DNA from: Firmicutes bacterium HGW-Firmicutes-7
GTDB taxonomy: Bacteria > Bacillota > Clostridia > Lachnospirales > Vallitaleaceae
NCBI GenBank assembly: GCA_002841375.1
Contig: PGZO01000031.1
Span: 1 to 47,339 of the forward strand
Length of the DNA stretch: 47,339 nt
Direction of reading: 5' to 3'
Below the pieces are notes generated by a model that had not been told where the DNA came from, ran no database searches, and saw only the letters and a list, made by a program, of their open reading frames with translations. A program made the position numbers and the translations under genes. Positions 26,890-34,613 of this stretch are shown here, piece after piece (the first letter of the stretch is position 1; each line of letters opens with the position of its first letter).

Positions 26890-27489
26890 ATGGATACATC
26901 TTTTCAAATCATTAAAGATATTGCAGATAATTCCGATGGAATTATCACAACAAAGCAGGTAGAAGACGCAGGCTTAAGCAGAACCGTTCTAAAACCATTT
27001 GTTGATGAAGGACTCTTGCTGAAAGAATCACAAGGAATTTATTCGTTATCAGATACCATGGCTGATGAATATAAACTGATACAGATAAGAAGTGAAAAAG
27101 CTATTTTTTCATACGGAACGGCTTTATATTTACTGGGTATGTCTGATCGCGTACCTCATAACATAGATGTAACAGTTCCACAAGGATATAACGTATCGCG
27201 GATTAAAAAAGATTATCCGTCCATCCGCTTTCACTATGTGAAAAAAGAATTATGGGAATTGGGAATTACTAGTATCCAGTCGCCCATGGGAGCAATAGTG
27301 AGCGTGTATGATAAAGAACGTTGTATTTGTGATCTGATTCGTGACAAGAAGGATATGGATATGCAGCTATACACCCAGGCGGTGAAGGAATATTTTAAAG
27401 CAGGAAGTAATATGAGAAAGATACTAAAGTACGGGAAACAGTTCGGAGTAGAAGAAAAACTTCGGACATATATGGAAGTATTGAGCTAA
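26890..27489 (+). CDS. abiEi: AbiEi-type antitoxin / transcriptional autoregulator
   Basis: A 199-residue protein of the AbiEi family, complete by length. The N-terminal winged helix (GIITTKQVEDAGLSRTVLKPF and the SQGIYSLS wing) binds the operon's own promoter. The C-terminal domain has YGTALYLLGMSDRVPHNIDV and ERCICDLIRDKKDMD, typical of the family. In type IV toxin-antitoxin and phage-abortive systems it counters AbiEii, a nucleotidyltransferase. Here the toxin gene is only a remnant, so this antitoxin is an orphan. GAGGTGG 5 bp before ATG 26890 decides the start over the GTG at 26881. Codon use is somewhat more GC-rich than its neighbours, consistent with transfer. Confidence 0.9.
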   Translation: MDTSFQIIKDIADNSDGIITTKQVEDAGLSRTVLKPFVDEGLLLKESQGIYSLSDTMADEYKLIQIRSEKAIFSYGTALYLLGMSDRVPHNIDVTVPQGYNVSRIKKDYPSIRFHYVKKELWELGITSIQSPMGAIVSVYDKERCICDLIRDKKDMDMQLYTQAVKEYFKAGSNMRKILKYGKQFGVEEKLRTYMEVLS

Positions 27490-27501
27490 GGAGGAGTGCG
27501 G

Positions 27502-27711
27502 ATGAAAACACCAGAACAATTAAAAGGAGCAATCAAAAATATTGCCAAAGATAAGAAACTGCTGAGAGAAATTAGTTGGACAAATAACCTTATGATACTC
27601 TCAAAAACAAAAGCAAACGAAGAAAGAGAGTTAAGAGTTGGGATAAAAAAGCTTTATGATATGGAGGTATTCCTCTATCATAAAGCTTTATTTTGTCAAT
27701 CCTTATACTAA
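27502..27711 (+). pseudogene. Chimeric remnant: AbiEii N terminus joined to a DUF1016 (YhcG-like) fragment
   Basis: A 69-codon frame. The first 18-20 residues (MKTPEQLKGAIKNIAKDKK) match the start of AbiEii toxins, which normally continue for about 200-300 residues with a GSG nucleotidyltransferase motif. None of that is present. Residues 20-48 (LREISWTNNLMILSKTK, EEREL) instead resemble the N-terminal part of DUF1016/YhcG PDDEXK-type proteins. The last 20 codons run through a terminator hairpin. The ribosome binding site AAGGAGGAG and ATG of the toxin are preserved, so a short protein may be made, but neither function can remain. Confidence 0.75.
27645..27694. terminator. Strong hairpin inside the remnant frame
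   Basis: AAAGCTTTATGATA (27648-27661) pairs with TATCATAAAGCTTT (27676-27689), with GAGG/CCTC inside and loop TATT. An A-run lies before it and ATTTT after it, so it can act in both directions. It likely marks the original end of a DUF1016 gene or island. Confidence 0.75.
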
Positions 27712-27730
27712 TAATCTTAAGTTGATGATT

Positions 27731-27757
27731 GGGCACAGGGCCTGCCCTTTATTTTTG
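27731..27757 (+). terminator. Possible plus-strand terminator overlapping the CAP gene end
   Basis: GGGCA (27731-27735) pairs with TGCCC (27743-27747) and is followed by TTTATTTTTG. The T-tract carries the stop codon of the convergent CAP gene. Confidence 0.4.
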
Positions 27758-28537
27758 CAAGAATATTTGAGCGAAAACTTTTCCGTAGCGGGCGTCGTTA
27801 TAGATGCCGATGCCGATGGTGTCGAAGTTTGTTTTGAGGATGTTTGCGCGGTGGCCGGGGCTGTTCATGAGTGCTTTGTGGGCGGCTGATACAGAGGTGT
27901 TGCCGGCTATATTTTCCCCTGCGGCCTTGTAAGCGACGCCGAAGGTTTTAAGCATCTCAAAGGGTGAACCGTATTTTGGGGAATCGTGACTAAAATACTG
28001 GTTTTTTGATAGATCTTCCGCTTTAATACGTGCTACTTTCATAACACTTATATCTGCTTTTAAAGCTGAAAGACCGTTCTTGCTTCTTTCTGCGTTAATC
28101 AAATCGATCATTTGTTGTTCATCGGCTGTTATTGCATAGCTATAGCTATCAGCTGGCGTAGTGGGCGTTGGTGCCTGAGGGGTTGGCGTAGGGGTAGTGG
28201 GGGTTTGTGAGGTATTGGTGTTGTAATAACTTTTAACCCTTGTATAGGTGCTGGAGATTAAGCCAATCATATCACGGTCTGTGTGAATAACATACCAGCT
28301 TCCTAAAGATCCAACAACGTTTACAACAGTTCCTCTAGATAATGTTCCTATTATTGTATAAGACGTACCTGGTCCAGTTCGAATATTTAGATAGGTAGCG
28401 GTTACTTCAATTTCTTTAATATTGCTCCATTTAAATACATAGGACTTTGCAACAATAGGCTGACTAAACATAAATGAAAACATGATCATGGTGGTAAAAC
28501 AATATAGCGCTAGTCTTTGTCTAATACTTTTTTTCAT
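27749..28537 (-). CDS. Secreted CAP-domain (YkwD-like) protein with bacterial SH3 domain
   Basis: A 262-residue exported protein. A signal peptide (MKKSIRQRLALYCFTTMIMF) is followed by an SH3b domain (about 42-100: LNIRTGPGTSYTIIGTLSRG), a Pro/Thr linker (about 105-130), and a CAP domain (about 138-262: MIDLINAERSKNGLSAL, YFSHDSPKYGSPFEML, AGENIAG, SPGHRANIL, IGIGIY). SH3b usually binds cell-wall peptidoglycan. Bacterial CAP domains are structurally well defined but their activity is uncertain. The 3' third of the gene is clearly richer in G+C than the start, which suggests a mosaic origin. GGAAGTG precedes the ATG. Confidence 0.92.
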   Translation of the reverse strand: MKKSIRQRLALYCFTTMIMFSFMFSQPIVAKSYVFKWSNIKEIEVTATYLNIRTGPGTSYTIIGTLSRGTVVNVVGSLGSWYVIHTDRDMIGLISSTYTRVKSYYNTNTSQTPTTPTPTPQAPTPTTPADSYSYAITADEQQMIDLINAERSKNGLSALKADISVMKVARIKAEDLSKNQYFSHDSPKYGSPFEMLKTFGVAYKAAGENIAGNTSVSAAHKALMNSPGHRANILKTNFDTIGIGIYNDARYGKVFAQIFLQK

Positions 28538-28606
28538 CTAATCACTTCCTTTCATTTACTATTATGGTAAGATTAAATAAAAGTATGCGAAAGGTTTTAT
28601 GGTAAA

Positions 28607-28640
28607 ATATAGCACCCATTATAATGGGTGCAAGGGAAGT
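28607..28640 (-). terminator. Palindromic terminator at the end of the histidine kinase gene
   Basis: GCACCCATTATAATGGGTGC (28612-28631) is a perfect 20-bp palindrome overlapping the kinase stop codon, followed on the minus strand by TATATTTT. Confidence 0.65.
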
Positions 28641-29287
28641 TTAATTAAGAATTTAGTTCCGTTATTGAGGCTACTAACGACATCAATTAATCCGTTGTGG
28701 TTTTCTATAATAGAAGCGACGATAGGCAGCCCGAGGCCGGTTCCATTATCTTTGTAGCTCACAAAGGGGAGAAATATTGTAGACAGCTTCTCGTCATCAA
28801 TACCACAGCCGTTATCCTCTATTGTCACCACTACATAGGACGGTTCCTTTGATAGAGAAATAAGGATTGTACCATATTTGGGAACCGCTTCAATGGCATT
28901 TTTAAGCAAATTTGCAAAGGCTTCCATGAGCTTAACATCATCTCCATTTACAGTATAGAGATCCTCGCACAGTTCAAGTTTCAATATAACCTGATTTTGA
29001 AGGGCAAAAGCCTCGAACCTATCTACGGCATCAGAGAGTAGCTCTCCAAGATCTAATAGCGTGAAGTCGAAATCAGAGGTATTGTTTAATTTATTAAAGT
29101 CATTGAGTAGCGAACTGATAAAATCAAGCTCGCCGTAAAGCTTATGCCAATGCTTATTTTTCTTAACATCTGGAAATTGTATTTCTATTAATTGTAGTGT
29201 GCTCGAAATAATAGCAATAGGATTTTTGATTTCATGTGCAATTTTTGCACAGGCTAAATTTGTACTATTATTGTTAAATTTTCCCAT
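28619..29287 (-). CDS. Soluble sensor histidine kinase (orphan)
   Basis: A 222-residue kinase core with no membrane span and almost no sensor region. The H-box is IAHEIKNPIAII with the phospho-accepting His18. The N-box is FANLLKNAIEAVP, G1 is VTIEDNGCGID and G2 is GTGLGLPIVASIIENHNG. It resembles the catalytic part of sporulation-type kinases. No response regulator is nearby, so it may feed a distant partner such as Spo0F or Spo0A. AGGTG is 6 bp before the ATG at 29287; upstream in-frame codons (GTG 29296, ATG 29293) overlap the site. Confidence 0.9.
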   Translation of the reverse strand: MGKFNNNSTNLACAKIAHEIKNPIAIISSTLQLIEIQFPDVKKNKHWHKLYGELDFISSLLNDFNKLNNTSDFDFTLLDLGELLSDAVDRFEAFALQNQVILKLELCEDLYTVNGDDVKLMEAFANLLKNAIEAVPKYGTILISLSKEPSYVVVTIEDNGCGIDDEKLSTIFLPFVSYKDNGTGLGLPIVASIIENHNGLIDVVSSLNNGTKFLIKLPLHPL

Positions 29288-29305
29288 ATTCATCACCTAA
29301 ATATC

Positions 29306-29334
29306 ATAATAGCAGAAAAGATAATAAAATACAA
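29306..29334 (-). promoter_or_regulatory. Promoter of the histidine kinase gene
   Basis: On the minus strand, TTGTAT (29334-29329) and TATTAT (29311-29306) lie 17 bp apart. Upstream, ACTTTTAA/TTAAAAGT (29374-29393) forms an 8-bp hairpin in this divergent region. Confidence 0.5.
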
Positions 29335-29489
29335 TTTATATTTGAATAGAAAAAGTTAGAAATCAAAACAGGGACTTTTAAGTAATTAAAAGTTGTGAGG
29401 AACAGTGTCATACGAAGTCGAATATTGAAAGGTATGCAGAATATTTGCAGATAATATAAGCAAATCTTTTGAAATGATTAGAAAAAGAG

Positions 29490-29518
29490 TTGAAAAAATT
29501 AGGAATATCGTTTACTAT
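29490..29518 (+). promoter_or_regulatory. Promoter of the HIT-family gene
   Basis: TTGAAA (29490-29495) and TACTAT (29513-29518) with a 17-bp spacer. It lies inside the open stretch upstream of the real start, which argues against a start at 29474. Confidence 0.6.
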
Positions 29519-29566
29519 ATTGAATATGGCGATGGGTTATTTATTTTTAAAAGAGGAGACCTAAAC

Positions 29567-29983
29567 ATGTCACAACAAAAATGTGTTTTTTGTAGCATAG
29601 TCAATGGAGAAATCCCTTCAGCTACAATTTATGAAAATTCGGAATTTAAGGTTATACTAGATGCATTTCCATCTGGAGTAGGACATACGCTCATATTTCC
29701 AAAGGAACACTTTGAAAATATTTACGATCTTGACGCGGAAACAGCTAGTAAGCTTTTTGCATTCGTCACTATTGTTGCGAGGGCATTAAAAAAGGTGCTT
29801 AAGTGTGATGGTATGAACCTTCTGCAAAATAATGGAGAGGTTGCAGGTCAAACAGTGTTTCACTTTCATATGCATTTAATTCCCAGATTTGCTAATGATG
29901 GCTTGAAATTCAGTTGGGCAACCAAGAAATTTGATCAAGAAGAAATGAACAACTTGGCAACTGAGATTGGCAAGAATATATAG
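29567..29983 (+). CDS. HIT-family nucleotide hydrolase/transferase
   Basis: A 138-residue HIT protein. The catalytic triad motif is HFHMHLIPR, and CVFCSIVNGEIPS at the N terminus carries a Cys-x-x-Cys typical of HINT/Hit proteins. Members bind purine nucleotides and split phosphoramidates such as AMP-lysine, or dinucleoside polyphosphates; the true substrate cannot be told. GAGGAG 8 bp before ATG 29567, plus the promoter just upstream, fix the start. The length is normal. Confidence 0.93.
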   Translation: MSQQKCVFCSIVNGEIPSATIYENSEFKVILDAFPSGVGHTLIFPKEHFENIYDLDAETASKLFAFVTIVARALKKVLKCDGMNLLQNNGEVAGQTVFHFHMHLIPRFANDGLKFSWATKKFDQEEMNNLATEIGKNI

Positions 29984-30019
29984 ATAAAAGCAAATGTAAA
30001 TGAGATTTATCTATGCTCG

Positions 30020-30064
30020 TATAAGCGCCCCTTCTTTGTAGAGAACAAAGAAGGGGCGCTTATA
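30020..30064. terminator. 20-bp perfect hairpin between convergent HIT and murG genes
   Basis: TATAAGCGCCCCTTCTTTGT (30020-30039) is exactly complementary to 30045-30064 around loop AGAGA. It probably ends transcription from both sides, but there is no real T-tract on either side. Confidence 0.65.
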
Positions 30065-30086
30065 GTTCGTTCGTTATAAGGTTATG

Positions 30087-31151
30087 CTACCGTTCAAGCT
30101 TAACAATTTCTTGAACCACATTTTTAATGCCGTTTTTAGATTTGCTATGTTGCATATGCTCTAAATACTGGCTTCTATTGTTATAGACTTCATCAATTGC
30201 TTGTAATAAAACTTCGGGCGTTAAGGACTCTTCCTCAAGGACATAACTGTAACCATGTGCTTTAAAGGAAGCGGCATTAAGCAATTGATCTCCTCGACTA
30301 GCGCTTGCCGGAAGTGGAATTAAAATATTTGGCTTCCTAAGCGCAAGAAGTTCTGAGATTGCATTAGAACCCGCTCGCGAGATGATCACATCGGTCATGG
30401 CTAATAGATGAGGCAATTCTTCCTTAACATATTCATATTGTTTATACCCCTCAAGCTGTTCTAAGGAAGATACTAAATGATCCTTCCCGCATAGATGAAC
30501 GATTTGATATTTCGTTAACAACCCAGGGAGCATACTTCTTAACACATCGTTTAATCGCTTCGCACCTAAGCTTCCACCCATCAACATAAGAATCGGCTTA
30601 CGATCGGTAAAGCCACATAGACGAATACCTGTCAAGCGATCTCCTTCTAATAAATTCTCTCTTATTGGGCTTCCGGTTAGAACGCCCTTTTCCTTAGGAA
30701 GGTACTTAAGGGTTTCAGCAAAAGTGGTGCATACCTTCGTTGCAAAGGGTAAGCACAGCTTATTGGCAAGGCCAGGTGTCATATCTGACTCATGTAATAT
30801 AGTAGGAACACGATTTAACTTCGCACCAATGATTACTGGAACGCTGACAAAACCACCCTTTGAGAATACAATATCAGGCTTCAGCTTATGCAGGAGCTTC
30901 GTAGCTTGAAAGCAGCCCTTAATTACCTTAAAGGGATCTGACAAGTTCTTAAAATCAAGGTAACGACGAAGCTTTCCCGAAGAGATTGGATAATAGGGGA
31001 GCCCCGTATCCTTAATGAGATTTTTCTCAATACCTTCATAAGAGCCAATATAATATAGGGTATAGCCCTCAGCTTGCAGTGCATCTATCAAGGCGATATT
31101 CGGGGTTACATGCCCAGCAGTACCGCCACCAGTTAAGACTATTTTTTTCAT
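30087..31151 (-). CDS. murG: UDP-GlcNAc:lipid I N-acetylglucosaminyltransferase MurG
   Basis: A 354-residue GT-B enzyme that adds GlcNAc to lipid I on the inner face of the membrane to form lipid II for peptidoglycan. It has the N-terminal glycine loop TGGGTAGHVTPNIAL, FSKGGFVSVPV, the acceptor-side HESDMTPGLANK (HEQN in E. coli type enzymes; HESD is common in Gram-positives), MLMGGSLGAKRLND and the UDP-GlcNAc site ISRAGSNAISELLAL. GGAGGACGACTT precedes the ATG. It stands alone, outside a division/cell-wall cluster, so a second murG elsewhere is possible. Confidence 0.93.
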   Translation of the reverse strand: MKKIVLTGGGTAGHVTPNIALIDALQAEGYTLYYIGSYEGIEKNLIKDTGLPYYPISSGKLRRYLDFKNLSDPFKVIKGCFQATKLLHKLKPDIVFSKGGFVSVPVIIGAKLNRVPTILHESDMTPGLANKLCLPFATKVCTTFAETLKYLPKEKGVLTGSPIRENLLEGDRLTGIRLCGFTDRKPILMLMGGSLGAKRLNDVLRSMLPGLLTKYQIVHLCGKDHLVSSLEQLEGYKQYEYVKEELPHLLAMTDVIISRAGSNAISELLALRKPNILIPLPASASRGDQLLNAASFKAHGYSYVLEEESLTPEVLLQAIDEVYNNRSQYLEHMQHSKSKNGIKNVVQEIVKLER

Positions 31152-31185
31152 AAGTCGTCCTCCATCTCGTAAGTCTATCTACTAT

Positions 31186-31215
31186 ATATTATCCAATGTA
31201 TAACATAATTGTCAA
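31186..31215 (-). promoter_or_regulatory. Promoter of murG
   Basis: On the minus strand, TTGACA (31215-31210) and TAATAT (31191-31186) are separated by 18 bp. Confidence 0.55.
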
Positions 31216-31374
31216 CGGAATTGACGATATATTACACTAATATTACAAAAAGGGAAAATGCTTGAAATATTGGTGCTTTATGGATATAATTGAATCTAGC
31301 AGTAAATACCATTTTACATAGTGCTAATCTGGAAATTATTTCTATTACAGAATTATTACAGATGCAGTAATATG

Positions 31375-31403
31375 TTGACTGGCTTATTACTAAGTGCTAT
31401 AAT
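31375..31403 (+). promoter_or_regulatory. Strong promoter of the S-layer gene
   Basis: TTGACT (31375-31380) and TATAAT (31398-31403) with a 17-bp spacer, followed by a 65-nt leader and AAAGGAGG. Upstream, ATTACAG occurs twice (31345-31360) with CAGTAAT at 31365-31371, a possible binding site. The rest of 31216-31374 shows no gene. Confidence 0.75.
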
Positions 31404-31475
31404 TTACCATGAGCTAAACGAGTTTTTTATAGCCAAATAAAAAAACAAGCCAAATTTAAAGGAGGAAGTAGAAAC

Positions 31476-34316
31476 ATGAAGAAAACAAAACGTTTTATAG
31501 CATTACTTACAGCGTTAGTTCTTGTTTTCAGCACTTTAATTAGTACATCAGCTTTCGCAGCAGTTAACAAAGATGTTGTTGGAACTGATTTTGAAGTTGC
31601 AGTAGGCAAGCTTAAGGCAGTAAAGGTAATGGAAGGTTATCCAGATGGTTCTTTCAAACCAGAAGGAGAAATTACAAGAGCAGAATTTGCTAAAATCGCA
31701 GTAGTATCTATGGGATTAGGCGATGCGGCAGAAGCTTCAAAAGGAACTACTAAGTTCCCTGACGTAGATGGTACTCATTGGGCATCAGGATATATTAACT
31801 TAGCAGTAAACAGAAGTTTAGTTAGTGGTTACCCAGATGGTACTTATAAGCCAGAAGGTAAATTAACTAACGCTGAAGCAATCACAATCCTTACTCGTCT
31901 AGTTGGACTTGGTCCAGTAGTAGACAAAGATGGAACATGGCCAGCAAATTACATTGGTAGAGCAGCAAATGAAGGCATCCTTAAGGGTGTTAATGTAGCT
32001 AGCACAACTAATGCAACTCGTGGTGTAGTAGCAAAAATGTTAGTAAATACCCTTGATGTAGAAGTTTGGGGAGCAGCAGGTTACAATAATGATGGTACTG
32101 TAGAATATGGTCCATTAAACAAAACTTTATTAACTGACACACTTGAAATTTCAGTTTATGAAGAAGTAAGAGTTACAGGTTATGATGTAGATGATAAAGA
32201 ATTAAATCTTAAAGGTTCATCTATTTCAAATGGTTCATATGACGTAGTAGCTGATGATCTCGATTTTGAAGAAATCTATTTAAATGAAGTAACAGTATGG
32301 ATCAATGATGATGATGAAGTTATCTTTGCAGAAGTTACTAGTAAGCAACTATTTGATGCAATCGAAATCAATGATGATGAGTTAACACTTGTTGACGCTG
32401 ATGACGATTATGACATCGATGATGACGCCGTATTCTATGTAAATGGCGAAGAAGAAGATTTTGAAGATTTAGACGGAAACGAATATGATTACGCTAAAGT
32501 TGTTCTTAATGATGATGGCGACGTAATATTTGTTAATGCTTTTGACTGGGATGATTTCCTAGTTGTAGAAAAAACAGACGATTTCGAAATTTTTGCTTAT
32601 GGTGAAGAACTTGATGCAGAAGATTACACAATTGTTAAAGACGGTAAGTCAGTTAGTGTTGATGACTTAGTAAAAGGCGATATTTTATTCTTTAATAAAG
32701 ATGCTGAATACGCTGAAGTATTTAACAAATCAGTAACTGGTGAAATCTCAAGAATATTTGATGATCGTATTAGAGTAGAAGGTGATGATTATACTAGAGT
32801 TAATGCGAATCTTGGATTAGATGCTAAATATCTTGATGAAGATGGAGAAATTGCTAACATCGATAGTAACAGCTTGTTAACAGATATTGCTGAAGCTATG
32901 GAAGAAGAAGGCAAGGTTACAGTATTCGTTGATAGATTTGGCGATATGGTATATCTTGTTGGTGAACTTGGAAGCTTAGTAACAACTTCAACTTATAACT
33001 TTGTTACTGAAACTTCAAAGGCGTTTTTAGATCGTAGCACTGATAAATGGACATTTGATGTATTAAATGTTTCAGGAAAAGAAATTGCTTACAATCTTAA
33101 AGATGCAGATGTAAGAGGAGCAGATAAAGAAATTCTTAAAAATGTAGCTGGTGCATTAGTTGATTGGGATGCAACTGTATTATTCGCTGTTGGAACTTTA
33201 TCAGATACAATTGAAGCAGATCTTGTTGTAGAAGTGAAAATTGACTCTGATGGAGATGTTGATACGGTTCAACTTTTAACTCCAAACGTATTAGGAAATG
33301 GTGTTAAGCATAAGACAACTGCTAAGTATTTCGGTGGTATGGCTATTGCTAGTAGTGTACCAGTATTCTTAACTGATGATTATACTACTGATGTAGATGA
33401 CATCGTTGTTAAGACTTATGGTGAATTAGAATTTGATAATATAATCGGAAGTGGAACAGATACAGTATTCTATGAAAAAGATGGAAAAATAGTAGCGATA
33501 GTAGCTAAAGATTCTGATAGAGATGAAGAAACTACAGATCATGCAACTGTAGCTACAGCTGATAGCACTAAGGTTTCAGGAAAAAATATCTGGAGATTAA
33601 AATTAGTTATTGATGATGCTAAAGGCGACTTTGAAACTAAAGAAAATCCAGTAGGTGCAGCTGATGCAGCTGTTGTAACTAAAGGTGATTTCTTAGATGT
33701 TAAGATTGATGATAGTACTGGAAAAGTTAACGACGTATCAATTGTTGTAGGTGCTAGATTAGTTGCTGCTGATACATTAACGATTACTAGTACATCTGAT
33801 AAGAAATTTGACATTGGTGCAACTGCGCTTAGATTGGGTAGTGACGGAGTAGTTGTTGATGCTACTGATAGCTATAAAGTTATTTCTTTCAATACATTAA
33901 AAAATGGAGATACTGTTAAAGCTCTTACGGTAGCAAATGGTTCAATATATGTTAACGTTTTAGTAAGAACAGCGAAAGTTGGTAGTACAGCAACTCCAGT
34001 AGTACCTACAGGAGTAGCAACTATTAATGCAGGTCCATTTGCTCTTGGAACTGATGCAGTTGTTGTGATGGATGTAGCAGCTGGAAATACAACAGTATAT
34101 AAAATTGAAGTATTTGATGGTTCAGCTACTAAGGTAACTGAGAAATTTACATTAGTAGATATAACTTATACTGCTACTGATTTAAATGATACTGAAACAG
34201 CTGGAACTTCAATTGCTGATGAAATAACTCTTGGTAACTCAACTCCATTCGTAGTAAAAGTTACTAACATGGACACAAATACAGTAGTTACAAGTAAAGC
34301 TATAGTAGTAGACTAG
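31476..34316 (+). CDS. S-layer protein with three SLH domains (probable major surface protein)
   Basis: A 946-residue exported protein. The signal peptide ends at about SAFA. Three SLH motifs follow (about 35-78, 95-140, 148-190), recognisable as YPDGSFKPEGEITRAEFAK and YPDGTYKPEGKLTNAEAIT. SLH domains bind pyruvylated wall polymers and hold S-layer proteins on the cell. The long rest is acidic, rich in Asp, Val and Thr, with runs such as NDDDEV and DADDDYDIDDDA, and poor in Cys, as expected for an S-layer lattice protein that may bind calcium. Strong promoter, good ribosome binding site, uniform codon choice and a strong terminator all suggest very high expression. Confidence 0.9.
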   Translation: MKKTKRFIALLTALVLVFSTLISTSAFAAVNKDVVGTDFEVAVGKLKAVKVMEGYPDGSFKPEGEITRAEFAKIAVVSMGLGDAAEASKGTTKFPDVDGTHWASGYINLAVNRSLVSGYPDGTYKPEGKLTNAEAITILTRLVGLGPVVDKDGTWPANYIGRAANEGILKGVNVASTTNATRGVVAKMLVNTLDVEVWGAAGYNNDGTVEYGPLNKTLLTDTLEISVYEEVRVTGYDVDDKELNLKGSSISNGSYDVVADDLDFEEIYLNEVTVWINDDDEVIFAEVTSKQLFDAIEINDDELTLVDADDDYDIDDDAVFYVNGEEEDFEDLDGNEYDYAKVVLNDDGDVIFVNAFDWDDFLVVEKTDDFEIFAYGEELDAEDYTIVKDGKSVSVDDLVKGDILFFNKDAEYAEVFNKSVTGEISRIFDDRIRVEGDDYTRVNANLGLDAKYLDEDGEIANIDSNSLLTDIAEAMEEEGKVTVFVDRFGDMVYLVGELGSLVTTSTYNFVTETSKAFLDRSTDKWTFDVLNVSGKEIAYNLKDADVRGADKEILKNVAGALVDWDATVLFAVGTLSDTIEADLVVEVKIDSDGDVDTVQLLTPNVLGNGVKHKTTAKYFGGMAIASSVPVFLTDDYTTDVDDIVVKTYGELEFDNIIGSGTDTVFYEKDGKIVAIVAKDSDRDEETTDHATVATADSTKVSGKNIWRLKLVIDDAKGDFETKENPVGAADAAVVTKGDFLDVKIDDSTGKVNDVSIVVGARLVAADTLTITSTSDKKFDIGATALRLGSDGVVVDATDSYKVISFNTLKNGDTVKALTVANGSIYVNVLVRTAKVGSTATPVVPTGVATINAGPFALGTDAVVVMDVAAGNTTVYKIEVFDGSATKVTEKFTLVDITYTATDLNDTETAGTSIADEITLGNSTPFVVKVTNMDTNTVVTSKAIVVD

Positions 34317-34376
34317 AACTTAAGGTTAGTAAGCTAGACACTGAAAAGTGGAGATTTATGAAATGCCATTATTATG

Positions 34377-34411
34377 CAACCCAACGCAGACGTGCGTTGG
34401 GTTGTTTTTTT
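34377..34411 (+). terminator. Terminator of the S-layer gene
   Basis: CAACCCAACGCA (34377-34388) and TGCGTTGGGTTG (34393-34404) form a perfect 12-bp stem with loop GACG, followed by seven T. Confidence 0.95.
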
Positions 34412-34475
34412 GCGTACAAAAATAGTTCTTTGTCAAATTCATAAAAGGAACATGTATTTAGTTTTCTTACAATGG

Positions 34476-34504
34476 TTGAATTTGGTATTTATCAATGGTA
34501 TACT
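34476..34504 (+). promoter_or_regulatory. Promoter of the second SLH gene
   Basis: TTGAAT (34476-34481) and TATACT (34499-34504) with a 17-bp spacer. Confidence 0.65.
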
Positions 34505-34613
34505 ATTAGAAATAAATAAAAATCGACATCATTTACTAAAAAAATGGAACCAATTACTAGCTAAAACCGTCTAATAGGACGGAAGAGAAACTTAATTATA
34601 CTTGGAGGGTAAG

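Noticed and set aside
29474-29566. N-terminal extension of the HIT protein
   Set aside because: A promoter (29490-29518) and a good ribosome binding site with ATG 29567 lie inside it, and HIT proteins start near MxxxxCxFC.
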